Assembly: GCA_030695685.1 (NCBI GenBank) | Contig: JAUYPT010000003.1 | Span: 1 to 13,673, forward strand | Source of the DNA: Nanobdellota archaeon | Lineage (GTDB): Archaea; Nanobdellota; Nanobdellia; Woesearchaeales; GW2011-AR9 | Reading direction: 5' to 3' | Length of the DNA: 13,673 nucleotides | Part shown: in pieces, positions 1 to 6,531 of the stretch | Layout: every line of letters starts with the position of its first letter | How positions within the stretch are numbered: the stretch's first letter is position 1 | Made by a program: the position numbers and the translations under genes | Notes under the pieces: generated by a model | Told to the model about the DNA's origin: nothing | Seen by the model: only the letters and a program-made list of their open reading frames with translations | Databases searched by the model: none

Positions 1-443
1 TCAAAACCTTTCTTTTGATAACATTCTTTTTCATCGTTTAAAGTATCAACATAAGAATCTATTTTTAATGGCAATATTTCATCAAAGCAGCGGTTGCCTT
101 CATAATTATAAAATCTATATGTAGAGGGAGTAAGCGGCGAGCTTGTGGAAGATGTCGCAATTAAAGAGTACAATGTCCGCGGAGTTTCTGTATATGTAAT
201 ATAATTTGACGTTTTGAGAAGCCCAAATTCTTCCTGGGCAAAAGTCTTGACATCAGCAATGTGCTCTAAGTCATTTGCGGTAATATTATTCGTGCAGAAC
301 GAAAAAGAAGTTGTTTGTTTCTGAACTTCCAGGCAAAATTGATTTTTCTCTTTTGGAATGATGGTGTATGTTGGTGTGCAATGAAGAAGAGAAGAACAGA
401 GGAGCACTCTTTTCAGTATTTTGGAAATCCTTGCCTCTAACAC
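1..443 (-). CDS. Partial exported/membrane-anchored protein, possibly PF10023-like predicted aminopeptidase (N-terminal part)
   Basis: This frame is open on the minus strand from a stop near 468 to the window edge and has no ATG. The GTG at 441-443 is chosen because a TATA-like box (465-475) lies about 28 bp upstream, as for the leaderless genes elsewhere in this window. About 147 residues are visible. The start is basic and then hydrophobic (KILKRVLLCSSLL), suggesting a signal or anchor. Further in are a run like IADVKTFAQEEFGLLKTSNY and then a T/S/P-rich stretch followed by FYNYEGNRCFDE. The order 'I-x-D-x-R/K-x-FA...LGL...nYttY...y-x-G-x-x-x-F' recalls predicted aminopeptidases of Pfam PF10023, from memory only. 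The catalytic part would lie outside the window. GTG at 405-407 is an alternative start. I am confident that this is coding, less so of the family. Confidence 0.55.
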   Translation of the reverse strand, partial: MLEARISKILKRVLLCSSLLHCTPTYTIIPKEKNQFCLEVQKQTTSFSFCTNNITANDLEHIADVKTFAQEEFGLLKTSNYITYTETPRTLYSLIATSSTSSPLTPSTYRFYNYEGNRCFDEILPLKIDSYVDTLNDEKECYQKKGF

Positions 444-464
444 AGTAATTATAAGAAGTAATGG

Positions 465-475
465 TTTTTATATAC
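465..475 (-). promoter_or_regulatory. TATA box for the partial gene at 1-443
   Basis: On the minus strand this reads GTATATAAAAA, centred about 28 bp upstream of the GTG at 443. That leaves essentially no 5' leader. Confidence 0.5.
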
Positions 476-511
476 TTTTCTTTTTTAGATAATGGATTTT
501 TCAAGCAAAAC

Positions 512-521
512 TTTTTAAAAA
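512..521 (+). promoter_or_regulatory. TATA box for trhO
   Basis: TTTTTAAAAA is centred about 26 bp upstream of the ATG at 543, predicting a leaderless or nearly leaderless mRNA. An AAGGA at 532-536 could act as a weak Shine-Dalgarno only if transcription starts further upstream. Confidence 0.45.
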
Positions 522-542
522 CATCACCCTTAAGGAACAGTT

Positions 543-1658
543 ATGACATTCAAGGTGATTTCCTTTTACAAGTATATTCCTGTAGATAACCCTCAATCTT
601 TACGCCAGGAATTACAGCAAGACTGCCAGAAGCGTAATCTTCTTGGAAGAATACTTATCGGCAACGAAGGCATTAACGGCGCTGTATCAGGGGAAACAAA
701 AAACATCGAGCTTTTTATGCAAAAGTTGACTGCCAATGCTTTATTCTCTGATCTCACCTTTCGGGAGCAGTTATGTGCCAAAAATACTTATCACAAATTA
801 GTAGTGCGGGTGCGAAAAGAAATTGTTGCCTTCGGCAGTGATGTTGAGATTACCAATAAAGGAACTGCTCTTTCTCCTATGGAATTAAAACAATGGTACG
901 ACCAGAAGGAAGATTTTGTCATTATCGATGCCCGTAATGACTATGAATATGCAGTAGGAAAATTCAAAGATGCTATTGGCCTGCCAATCAAAAATTTCCG
1001 TCAATTTCCAGAAATGCTTCCGAAGCTGAAGCCATTTCAGGAAAAAAAGATCATTCTCTACTGTACCGGCGGCATTCGCTGTGAAAAAGCATCTGCTTTT
1101 CTGAAGGGAGAAGGATTTGAGAATGTCTATCAGCTGGACGGCGGGATTATTAATTATGTCAACCAGTTTCCCGAAACGTACTGGGAAGGAAACTGTTTTG
1201 TCTTTGATGACCGTTTAGTTTCCAAGGATGGCAAGCCAATTACGTCATGCGCTGTCTGTTCTCAGGAATGCGGTGAATATCTCAACTGTTACAATCTTGA
1301 TTGTGATGCTTTATTTGTCTGCTGCCAGTCCTGTCGTGTAACCATGAAAAACACCTGTTCTGTAGAATGTTCTGCGGCGCCGCGGCAGCGAAAAGTACAA
1401 GATAACCGCAATTATCATAAAATAGGAATTGTTCAGAATTATTACTCTAAAGCAGGAGTTGCAGAGGTTAAGGTAAATGGAATGCTCTCCACAAAAACGG
1501 TTGTTTCGTTTAAGGGAAAGACAACATCTCTTTTTACACAGGAAATCACGGAACTTCGGGATGATACGGGAAATGAGATTGAGTGCAGCACTGGCATCGT
1601 GACGTTTCCCGTGCTGCAGAAAGTCCGGAAGAATGATCTTGTTGTCATTGAATCGTAA
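543..1658 (+). CDS. trhO: tRNA uridine(34) 5-hydroxylase TrhO (UPF0176 rhodanese) with an extra C-terminal beta-barrel domain
   Basis: TrhO-family proteins hydroxylate wobble uridine of tRNA to 5-hydroxyuridine (ho5U34) using O2. The 371-residue product has the family's N-terminal acylphosphatase-like domain (about 1-95, including GRILIGNEGINGAVSG). A rhodanese domain follows (about 105-210) with the active-site loop CTGGIRC (catalytic C174, conserved C180). Next is a Cys-rich cluster (about 236-276: CAVCSQEC, C249, C254, CCQSC, CSVEC) that probably binds metal. Unusually, residues about 292-371 (from KIGIVQNYYSKAGVAEV to VRKNDLVVIE) look like the small EF-Tu domain-2-like barrel found at the C terminus of U32-family peptidases/TrhP. 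Bacterial TrhO of about 350 residues is not known to me to carry this. The stop is 1 nt before the next ATG, so the two genes are probably one transcript. The family call is firm; the barrel assignment is by eye. Confidence 0.9.
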   Translation: MTFKVISFYKYIPVDNPQSLRQELQQDCQKRNLLGRILIGNEGINGAVSGETKNIELFMQKLTANALFSDLTFREQLCAKNTYHKLVVRVRKEIVAFGSDVEITNKGTALSPMELKQWYDQKEDFVIIDARNDYEYAVGKFKDAIGLPIKNFRQFPEMLPKLKPFQEKKIILYCTGGIRCEKASAFLKGEGFENVYQLDGGIINYVNQFPETYWEGNCFVFDDRLVSKDGKPITSCAVCSQECGEYLNCYNLDCDALFVCCQSCRVTMKNTCSVECSAAPRQRKVQDNRNYHKIGIVQNYYSKAGVAEVKVNGMLSTKTVVSFKGKTTSLFTQEITELRDDTGNEIECSTGIVTFPVLQKVRKNDLVVIES

Positions 1659-1659
1659 G

Positions 1660-2643
1660 ATGGCCAAAAAACATACGCAGGAACACAATCTCTTTTTTGA
1701 GAAAGAAGACCTGCGCTGGGCAACGCCGGAAATTGTTGCTGGCTATCGCGCAGAACGATTACAATGTGATACGATTGTTGACCTCGGCTGCGGCATTGGA
1801 TTCCAGACATTGGCTTTTGCGAAGAAATGTAAAAAAGTCTATGCTGTTGAAATTGATAAACGAAAAATAGAACACGCTGCCAGAAATGCGCAGGTTCTTG
1901 GCCTTGCTAATATCGAATTTATTCATGGTGATATGCTAGACCCTGCTGTCGTTCAAAAAATTACAAAGGCAAACATCATTTTCTGTGATCCTGAACGGCT
2001 TCCGGAAGAGGAAGAAAGAACGCTTCAAAGCATCATTCCTGATGTGCATACAATTATCGAAACCTATACTCAGCTTACGCCGAACATTGCCATCGAATTT
2101 CCGCCGCAGATAAAATCAATCCCTTTTGAGTGTGAAAAAGAATATCTATCACTCCATGGCAACCTTAATCGGCTGACGTTGTATTTTGGCACTCTCAAAA
2201 TGTCTGAACGCAGTGCTGTTGTCCTTCCACAGAACAAAAAAATAGGTAATAACTCTCTGGCAAAACTGTCTGAAACAAAAACAATGGGGAAATATCTTCT
2301 GGAAGTTGATCCTGCAGTGGTAAAAGCAGGATTGTTGGCAGAACTTTCTGCAATCACAAAAACATCTCTTTATGCAGTGGAGAAAGCAGTTTTTTTCACA
2401 GCTGACATCAGCACTAAAAATCCTTTCTTTAAGCATAGTTTTGACATCTGCGGGCAGGCAAAAACGGAACAAGAAGTAATTCTGCTTCTTCAAAAATATG
2501 CTATTGGAAAAGTTCTGCTGCGCTATGCTGTTCATCCTCAAGAATACTGGACGATCCGAAACAGAATAGAACAGAAACTGAGTGGTGATACGAAAGCATC
2601 CCTCTTTAAATTTGGAGATGTTTTTATTGTTGGAATGAATTAA
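1660..2643 (+). CDS. Class I SAM-dependent methyltransferase with THUMP-like C-terminal domain
   Basis: The 327-residue protein has a Rossmann methyltransferase domain at about 30-185. Motif I is VDLGCGIGFQT (40-50), the acidic residue after beta-2 lies in VYAVEID (60-66), and FCDPERLP (108-115) occupies the motif IV position. Residues about 210-325 (KYLLEVDPAVVKAGL onward) resemble the THUMP-like domain that follows methyltransferases of this type, which suggests a structured-RNA substrate. I cannot name the modified base. ATG 1660 is preferred over an in-frame ATG at 1633 because it follows the trhO stop by 1 nt, giving a coupled start, and because the family's N terminus begins near here. 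The stop codon abuts the stop of the convergent ksgA. Confidence 0.75.
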   Translation: MAKKHTQEHNLFFEKEDLRWATPEIVAGYRAERLQCDTIVDLGCGIGFQTLAFAKKCKKVYAVEIDKRKIEHAARNAQVLGLANIEFIHGDMLDPAVVQKITKANIIFCDPERLPEEEERTLQSIIPDVHTIIETYTQLTPNIAIEFPPQIKSIPFECEKEYLSLHGNLNRLTLYFGTLKMSERSAVVLPQNKKIGNNSLAKLSETKTMGKYLLEVDPAVVKAGLLAELSAITKTSLYAVEKAVFFTADISTKNPFFKHSFDICGQAKTEQEVILLLQKYAIGKVLLRYAVHPQEYWTIRNRIEQKLSGDTKASLFKFGDVFIVGMN

Positions 2644-3447
2644 TTAAATACTTCTTTTGATTTTTTGAGCAATTTCCTCATACATTCCCAGCGGCATTCG
2701 GGCGATGGTTTTTTCCAAAAAGGAAGAGGCGATTTTCATCGCATCAATCATTTTCAGCGCTTCTTTCTTAGTTAGCTTTTTTCCTTTGAAGAGATGATAA
2801 TCAATTACACAATCCCGTAAGCCATTTTTTAAACGCTTATCCCTTTGCAGATATAATTTTTGCCGGATGAAGTCGCTGTCATCCAATTCTTTTTTTGGCA
2901 TGGCTGTAATCACTGCAGAGACGACGTTTGGCATTGGCAGAAAAGATTCCTTCGGAACGTCTTGTACAATCTCAATCGTCAAAAAAGCAGAAAAAATGGG
3001 ATGCTGTGCAGCCTGAAGAGCGAATTTTTTAGGAACCGTTAACACTGCCAAGGTTAGATTTCGTGATAAACATAGAGCATGAAACAGCGGTTCGCTGATT
3101 TGATAAGGGATATTAGCAACTACTTTGGTATATTCTTTTTGCGTCGGCAGTATTGGTATGGCATTGCCGAAAAGAACCTCCACATTTTTAGGGAGATTAG
3201 CCAGAACAGGCTTTAATTTTTCATCAATTTCGATGGCTATAACTTGTTTAACCTTTGCAGCTATCAGCGCCGTTATGATTCCTAATCCAGCGCCTATTTC
3301 GAGGATACTATCATTTTTTTTCAGTGCAGCAGCTTTGAGTATTGTTTTGACAACGGCATCATCAATCAAAAAATGCTGCTCATGGGAACGCTGCGGCGTA
3401 AGGTTATATTTTAGAAGAAGTTGTTCTGTTTTTTGCTGCAAGGTCAT
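2644..3447 (-). CDS. ksgA: 16S rRNA (adenine-N6,N6)-dimethyltransferase RsmA/KsgA
   Basis: This enzyme dimethylates the two adjacent adenines in the 3'-terminal helix of small-subunit rRNA, a late ribosome-assembly step. All the hallmarks are visible in 267 residues. These are QHFLID (24-29) before the SAM fold, motif I LEIGAGLGIIT (49-59), the acidic IEID motif II (72-75), and motif IV NIPYQIS (112-118), the N-x-P-Y adenine-binding signature. The family motif FLPMPNVVSAV lies in the second half. The length is normal for archaeal members. The ATG at 3447 has a TATA box 28 bp upstream. The gene is divergent from the O-methyltransferase at 3543, and its stop codon directly abuts that of the THUMP-like methyltransferase with no intergenic base. 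Confidence 0.95.
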   Translation of the reverse strand: MTLQQKTEQLLLKYNLTPQRSHEQHFLIDDAVVKTILKAAALKKNDSILEIGAGLGIITALIAAKVKQVIAIEIDEKLKPVLANLPKNVEVLFGNAIPILPTQKEYTKVVANIPYQISEPLFHALCLSRNLTLAVLTVPKKFALQAAQHPIFSAFLTIEIVQDVPKESFLPMPNVVSAVITAMPKKELDDSDFIRQKLYLQRDKRLKNGLRDCVIDYHLFKGKKLTKKEALKMIDAMKIASSFLEKTIARMPLGMYEEIAQKIKRSI

Positions 3448-3470
3448 TATTTTAATCAGTAGATTATAAT

Positions 3471-3480
3471 TTATATAATT
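3471..3480 (-). promoter_or_regulatory. TATA box for ksgA
   Basis: On the minus strand this reads AATTATATAA, centred about 28 bp upstream of the ksgA ATG. It predicts a leaderless mRNA. The ksgA and O-methyltransferase promoters share a 95-bp divergent intergenic region. Confidence 0.6.
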
Positions 3481-3510
3481 TACCCTCTATACTTTACTTT
3501 TAACCAAAAC

Positions 3511-3524
3511 AATTAAAAATAAAT
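3511..3524 (+). promoter_or_regulatory. TATA box for the TrmR-like O-methyltransferase
   Basis: AATTAAAAATAAAT is centred about 26 bp upstream of the ATG at 3543. No Shine-Dalgarno sequence is visible before that start. Confidence 0.5.
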
Positions 3525-3542
3525 CTCCTAAAATAAGCTTTT

Positions 3543-4079
3543 ATGTCTATTATCGATCAGCTTACAGAACTGGAACGACAATCTCAACAACGCGGCATAC
3601 CTATTGTCGGTTCTGCCAAAGGAGCCTGGCTGCTGCAGAAAGTGCAGGAACTGAAACCGAAGAAGATCCTAGAATTGGGAACTGCCAATGGCTATAGCGG
3701 CATCATTCTTGGCAGTGCCGGCGCTTCCATAACGACCATTGAAATTGATGAGAATATTGCGGAAGAAGCGATGCGCAACTTTACGGAATGTAAGATTAAC
3801 GCAGAAATTATTCTTGGTGATGGTGTTTCTATTGTGCAGGAATTGGCACAGAAAAATAAACATTGTTTTGACCTTATTTTCATTGATTTTGCCAAAAGAC
3901 AATATCTGCCAGTGCTGGAAAACTGCATTCAGCTGGTTCGACAAGGCGGATTGATTATTGCTGATAACATTTCCTTCGACGGCTGCCAGGATTATAAAGA
4001 TGCAGTTTTATCTCATCCTCACTTAAAAACTGACATTATTGATATTAAAGACGGGTTAAGCTGCAGTGAAAAGAAATAG
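3543..4079 (+). CDS. Family 3 SAM-dependent O-methyltransferase, TrmR/YrrM-like
   Basis: The 178-residue protein has the fold and order of the PF01596 metal-dependent O-methyltransferases. The N-terminal helix ends in NIP-like RGIPIVGSAKGAWLL (17-31). Motif I is ILELGTANGYSGI (42-54), and IEIDENI (67-73) is the ribose-binding acidic motif. The three metal ligands expected for the family are present: D115 in IFIDFAK, and D141 and N142 in DNISFDG. It ends at DGLSCSEKK, where relatives also end, so it is complete although its N terminus is about 20-40 residues shorter than usual. Bacillus subtilis TrmR (YrrM), of this family, methylates ho5U34 to mo5U34 in tRNA. With trhO close by, that role is an attractive inference. 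A catechol or caffeoyl-type small-molecule role is the alternative. Confidence 0.75.
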   Translation: MSIIDQLTELERQSQQRGIPIVGSAKGAWLLQKVQELKPKKILELGTANGYSGIILGSAGASITTIEIDENIAEEAMRNFTECKINAEIILGDGVSIVQELAQKNKHCFDLIFIDFAKRQYLPVLENCIQLVRQGGLIIADNISFDGCQDYKDAVLSHPHLKTDIIDIKDGLSCSEKK

Positions 4080-4086
4080 TGGTTCT

Positions 4087-5052
4087 ATGACAAACTACAA
4101 TACTCCCAAAGTTCTTTTGACCGGTGCCTTTGGCAATATCGGCCAGCATACATTGGAAGCGCTATTACACAAAAATTATGCAGTGAGGGCGTTTGACCTT
4201 GACACTCCAGATAATCGGAAACGGGCGCGAAAATTCAACACAGAGGTTGTCTTTGGCAATATTGTCTATCCTGATGCTGTTACTGATGCTGTTAAGGGTG
4301 TTGATGCAGTAGTTCATCTTGCCGCTATCATTCCACCAAAAAGCGAGCATGATCCGAATTTTTCCTATACTGTCAATGTGCGGGGAACACGAAACATTGT
4401 CAAGGCAATGAAACAGCATGGCACTGCACATCTTGTCTATGCTTCCTCAGTTGCTGTCCATGGCTGTTCGCATCACCGGCCTTGCCTTTCCATCGATGAT
4501 CCTTTCGAGAAAACAAATTGTTATACTGAACAAAAAATTACCTGCGAGTGGGAACTTGATCAGGAGAGTATTGCCAAAACAATACTGCGTTTTGGCGCGG
4601 TGATTCCTCTGGAGAGAAAGCCCGACCCGTTAATGTTTGAAGTTTCTCTTGATGCGAAGATAGAAACAGTTCATCCTGATGATGCGGCGTTGGCTGCTGC
4701 CAATGCAGTCCTCAATTCAAAAGCGGAAGACAAAAAATATTTTATCGGCGGCGGTGCTGATTTTCAGATGACCTATCGCCAATTTTTGACACGGGCATTA
4801 GAAAACTTGGGAATAGGAATGCTTCCGGATACTGCTTTTAGCGATGATTTGTTTCATACAAATTATATGGATACGGCAGAAGCACAGCACGATTTAAAAT
4901 TCCAGAATCATTCATTTCAGGATTTTCTCGATGATGTGCGGAAAGCGCAGGGATGTGGAATTCATCTTCTAAAAATCCCTTTTATGAGATCTCTGGTTCG
5001 CCAAAATTTATTGAAACTCTCGCCGTATTATACTCAAACTGAATCTCTCTAA
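4087..5052 (+). CDS. NAD-dependent epimerase/dehydratase (extended SDR family)
   Basis: The 321-residue protein carries the extended short-chain dehydrogenase signatures. The N-terminal dinucleotide-binding motif is TGAFGNIG (12-19), an acidic residue ends beta-2 (AFDLD, 35-39), and DAVVHLAAI (73-81) follows. The catalytic triad is YASS (118-121) with Y146 and K150 (YTEQK). The C-terminal half (FIGGG, then the tail after about 220) would set the substrate, probably a nucleotide sugar or similar polyol; I cannot say which. A GTG at 4066 in the same frame would overlap the upstream O-methyltransferase. ATG 4087, 7 nt after that gene's stop, fits the family N terminus better. It is likely co-transcribed with the upstream gene. 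Its stop is 2 bp from the stop of a convergent gene. Confidence 0.8.
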   Translation: MTNYNTPKVLLTGAFGNIGQHTLEALLHKNYAVRAFDLDTPDNRKRARKFNTEVVFGNIVYPDAVTDAVKGVDAVVHLAAIIPPKSEHDPNFSYTVNVRGTRNIVKAMKQHGTAHLVYASSVAVHGCSHHRPCLSIDDPFEKTNCYTEQKITCEWELDQESIAKTILRFGAVIPLERKPDPLMFEVSLDAKIETVHPDDAALAAANAVLNSKAEDKKYFIGGGADFQMTYRQFLTRALENLGIGMLPDTAFSDDLFHTNYMDTAEAQHDLKFQNHSFQDFLDDVRKAQGCGIHLLKIPFMRSLVRQNLLKLSPYYTQTESL

Positions 5053-5054
5053 AT

Positions 5055-5756
5055 TTATTTTTCTGTTTTATCCATGGATACTGAACCTGCCTCCAGCAGT
5101 TCCGACAACGATCCTTTTTCAGTATTCTCTATCACTGCTAATCCTCCTGCTTCGCCTGCCGGCCGAGAAAAATAGAATGTATTAGTCTCATAATCATATG
5201 TTCCTTGAGTTGTTTCGTTGAGAACTTCACGGAATGAAAAATCTCGGTGTATACTTGGTTTCATCCCGCCGTCGCGGTAGTGCTGGAGCAACAGCGTGAC
5301 AACGCAGAACGTCGGCGGCAGTGTTATTTTTTTGCTCCACGGTTTTTTCGTTGTTAAATTTTGTAACACATCCTCTTTACGAAAACGGTTGATTATTTTT
5401 TCTGTTGTTGATGACACTGATGTTAAGGAATTGTACAACGTGATGAGATAGGGAAGGAAGAGCTTAATCTCCTCCTCATACGTTTTGTGGATGTTACTGA
5501 GATACAGTTTTATGGAAGATGCTTTGATCTCTCCTGCTTTGAAAGTATGGAACAGTTCGTTCCGGTTTGGTAATTCACCGATAAAAAGATGTTCCGCTTC
5601 GTAAATCATTACTTCGAGAGGTTTTAATATTGGCTGTTCCCGAAAGGAAAATGTTACCAGCGTATTTTTGTATCCGTAAAGAGGATTTTTCCATTGCTTT
5701 AGCTTTTCTTCAATCTGCGGATCTTCCCTGTCTATAGTAATGGCGAAAAATGGCAT
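5055..5756 (-). CDS. Uncharacterised protein, tandem paralog A, with a short C-terminal glycine-led repeat
   Basis: I do not recognise the family. The 233-residue product is a full-length paralog of the gene immediately upstream (5800-6477). Shared blocks are the N-terminal strand (FAITIDRED against IAIRVNRNW) followed by E-x-x-x-x-x-W, the (V/I)(M/I)IY-x-AE block near 50, PPT near 153, and the C-terminal QGTYD-x-x-T-x-x-FY-x(6)-GE-x-G-x-LA-x-IE. No signal peptide, membrane segment or catalytic motif is evident, so it is probably cytosolic. The last 30 residues fall into three short units, GGLAVIE, GSLSELLE and GSVSMDK. A TATA-like TTATTATAAA lies about 29 bp upstream. GAGGAAG just before the ATG could also serve as a ribosome site, so it may be transcribed on its own or with its paralog. 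Confidence 0.75.
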   Translation of the reverse strand: MPFFAITIDREDPQIEEKLKQWKNPLYGYKNTLVTFSFREQPILKPLEVMIYEAEHLFIGELPNRNELFHTFKAGEIKASSIKLYLSNIHKTYEEEIKLFLPYLITLYNSLTSVSSTTEKIINRFRKEDVLQNLTTKKPWSKKITLPPTFCVVTLLLQHYRDGGMKPSIHRDFSFREVLNETTQGTYDYETNTFYFSRPAGEAGGLAVIENTEKGSLSELLEAGSVSMDKTEK

Positions 5757-5780
5757 ACTTCCTCTTATTTTGTACCAGAA

Positions 5781-5790
5781 TTTATAATAA
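5781..5790 (-). promoter_or_regulatory. TATA box for tandem paralog A
   Basis: On the minus strand this reads TTATTATAAA, centred about 29 bp upstream of the ATG at 5756. It lies in the 43-bp gap between the paralogs, so each copy has its own candidate promoter. Confidence 0.45.
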
Positions 5791-5799
5791 TTTTGCTGT

Positions 5800-6477
5800 T
5801 TATTCTTCTACTTTCTCTTCCAGCGATACTGCTCCCGTTGAGATTTCAGAAATAGACCCAGCTCCGCTTTCAATTAATGCTAATCTTCCACTTTCTCCAT
5901 TAGTATCGGCAAGGTAAAATTGTTTCGTTCCTGGATCGTATGTTCCTTGAATTGATGGAAAATATTTATTAAAAATGGATATTTCTTCAATTGATATTTT
6001 TCCATCACTGCTCTTTTTGATTGGAAATTGTGCAGTCATATTCATATAAAGATTTGTTGGAGGCAGAATTCTCATTGTAGTGAATGGATTTCTTTTTGCA
6101 ATGGTTACATCGTCAAAAGAAAAATATTTTTTGATAATGTGCTGCGTGGTTTGTGCAGCAAGGCTTTGATAGAAATATCTGGCATCAGTGATCTTGGGAG
6201 ATGTAGAATACTTATGATTATACCTACCGTTTTCTCTTTGTAGATAGATGTTAATATATAAATAAACATCACAAGGATGAAATGGCGCTTGGTTAAAATC
6301 TACATCCCGAAACGATTCAGCTCCATAAATGATTATTTCCTGATTCTGAATGTAAGGCTTCAGTTCAAATGTTTCCACAATTGTACTATCTTCAGGAAGA
6401 ATTTTATTCCACAGCGTAAAACACTCTTCAAAATGTTTCCAATTTCTATTTACCCTGATCGCAATATATTTTGACAT
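5800..6477 (-). CDS. Uncharacterised protein, tandem paralog B, with a short C-terminal glycine-led repeat
   Basis: This 225-residue protein of unknown function aligns end to end with its neighbour at 5055-5756. The two share the N-terminal beta-strand, the EIIIYGAE block, PPT (about 139-141) and the C-terminal module QGTYDPGTKQFYLADTNGE. The tail again breaks into G-led units: GRLALIE, GSISEIS and GAVSLEE. The proteins have diverged strongly in the middle, while the tail keeps its spacing, suggesting that the tail is functional (a beta-structured or binding module; inference). There is no signal peptide or membrane segment. It lies 54 bp downstream of asnS on the same strand but has its own TATA box, so dependence on asnS transcription is doubtful. 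Confidence 0.75.
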   Translation of the reverse strand: MSKYIAIRVNRNWKHFEECFTLWNKILPEDSTIVETFELKPYIQNQEIIIYGAESFRDVDFNQAPFHPCDVYLYINIYLQRENGRYNHKYSTSPKITDARYFYQSLAAQTTQHIIKKYFSFDDVTIAKRNPFTTMRILPPTNLYMNMTAQFPIKKSSDGKISIEEISIFNKYFPSIQGTYDPGTKQFYLADTNGESGRLALIESGAGSISEISTGAVSLEEKVEE

Positions 6478-6498
6478 CTTCTGTTTTTTTACATAATT

Positions 6499-6507
6499 AG
6501 TTATAAG
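6499..6507 (-). promoter_or_regulatory. TATA box for tandem paralog B
   Basis: On the minus strand this reads CTTATAACT, centred 26 bp upstream of the ATG at 6477. Confidence 0.45.
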
Positions 6508-6531
6508 AATTTCCTACCGATATGCTACAAT

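Noticed and set aside
286..504. A 72-codon ATG frame on the minus strand
   Set aside because: It runs through the TATA box at 465-475 and overlaps the more protein-like frame of 1-443 in a different register; its translation is K/S/H-rich and unlike a folded protein.
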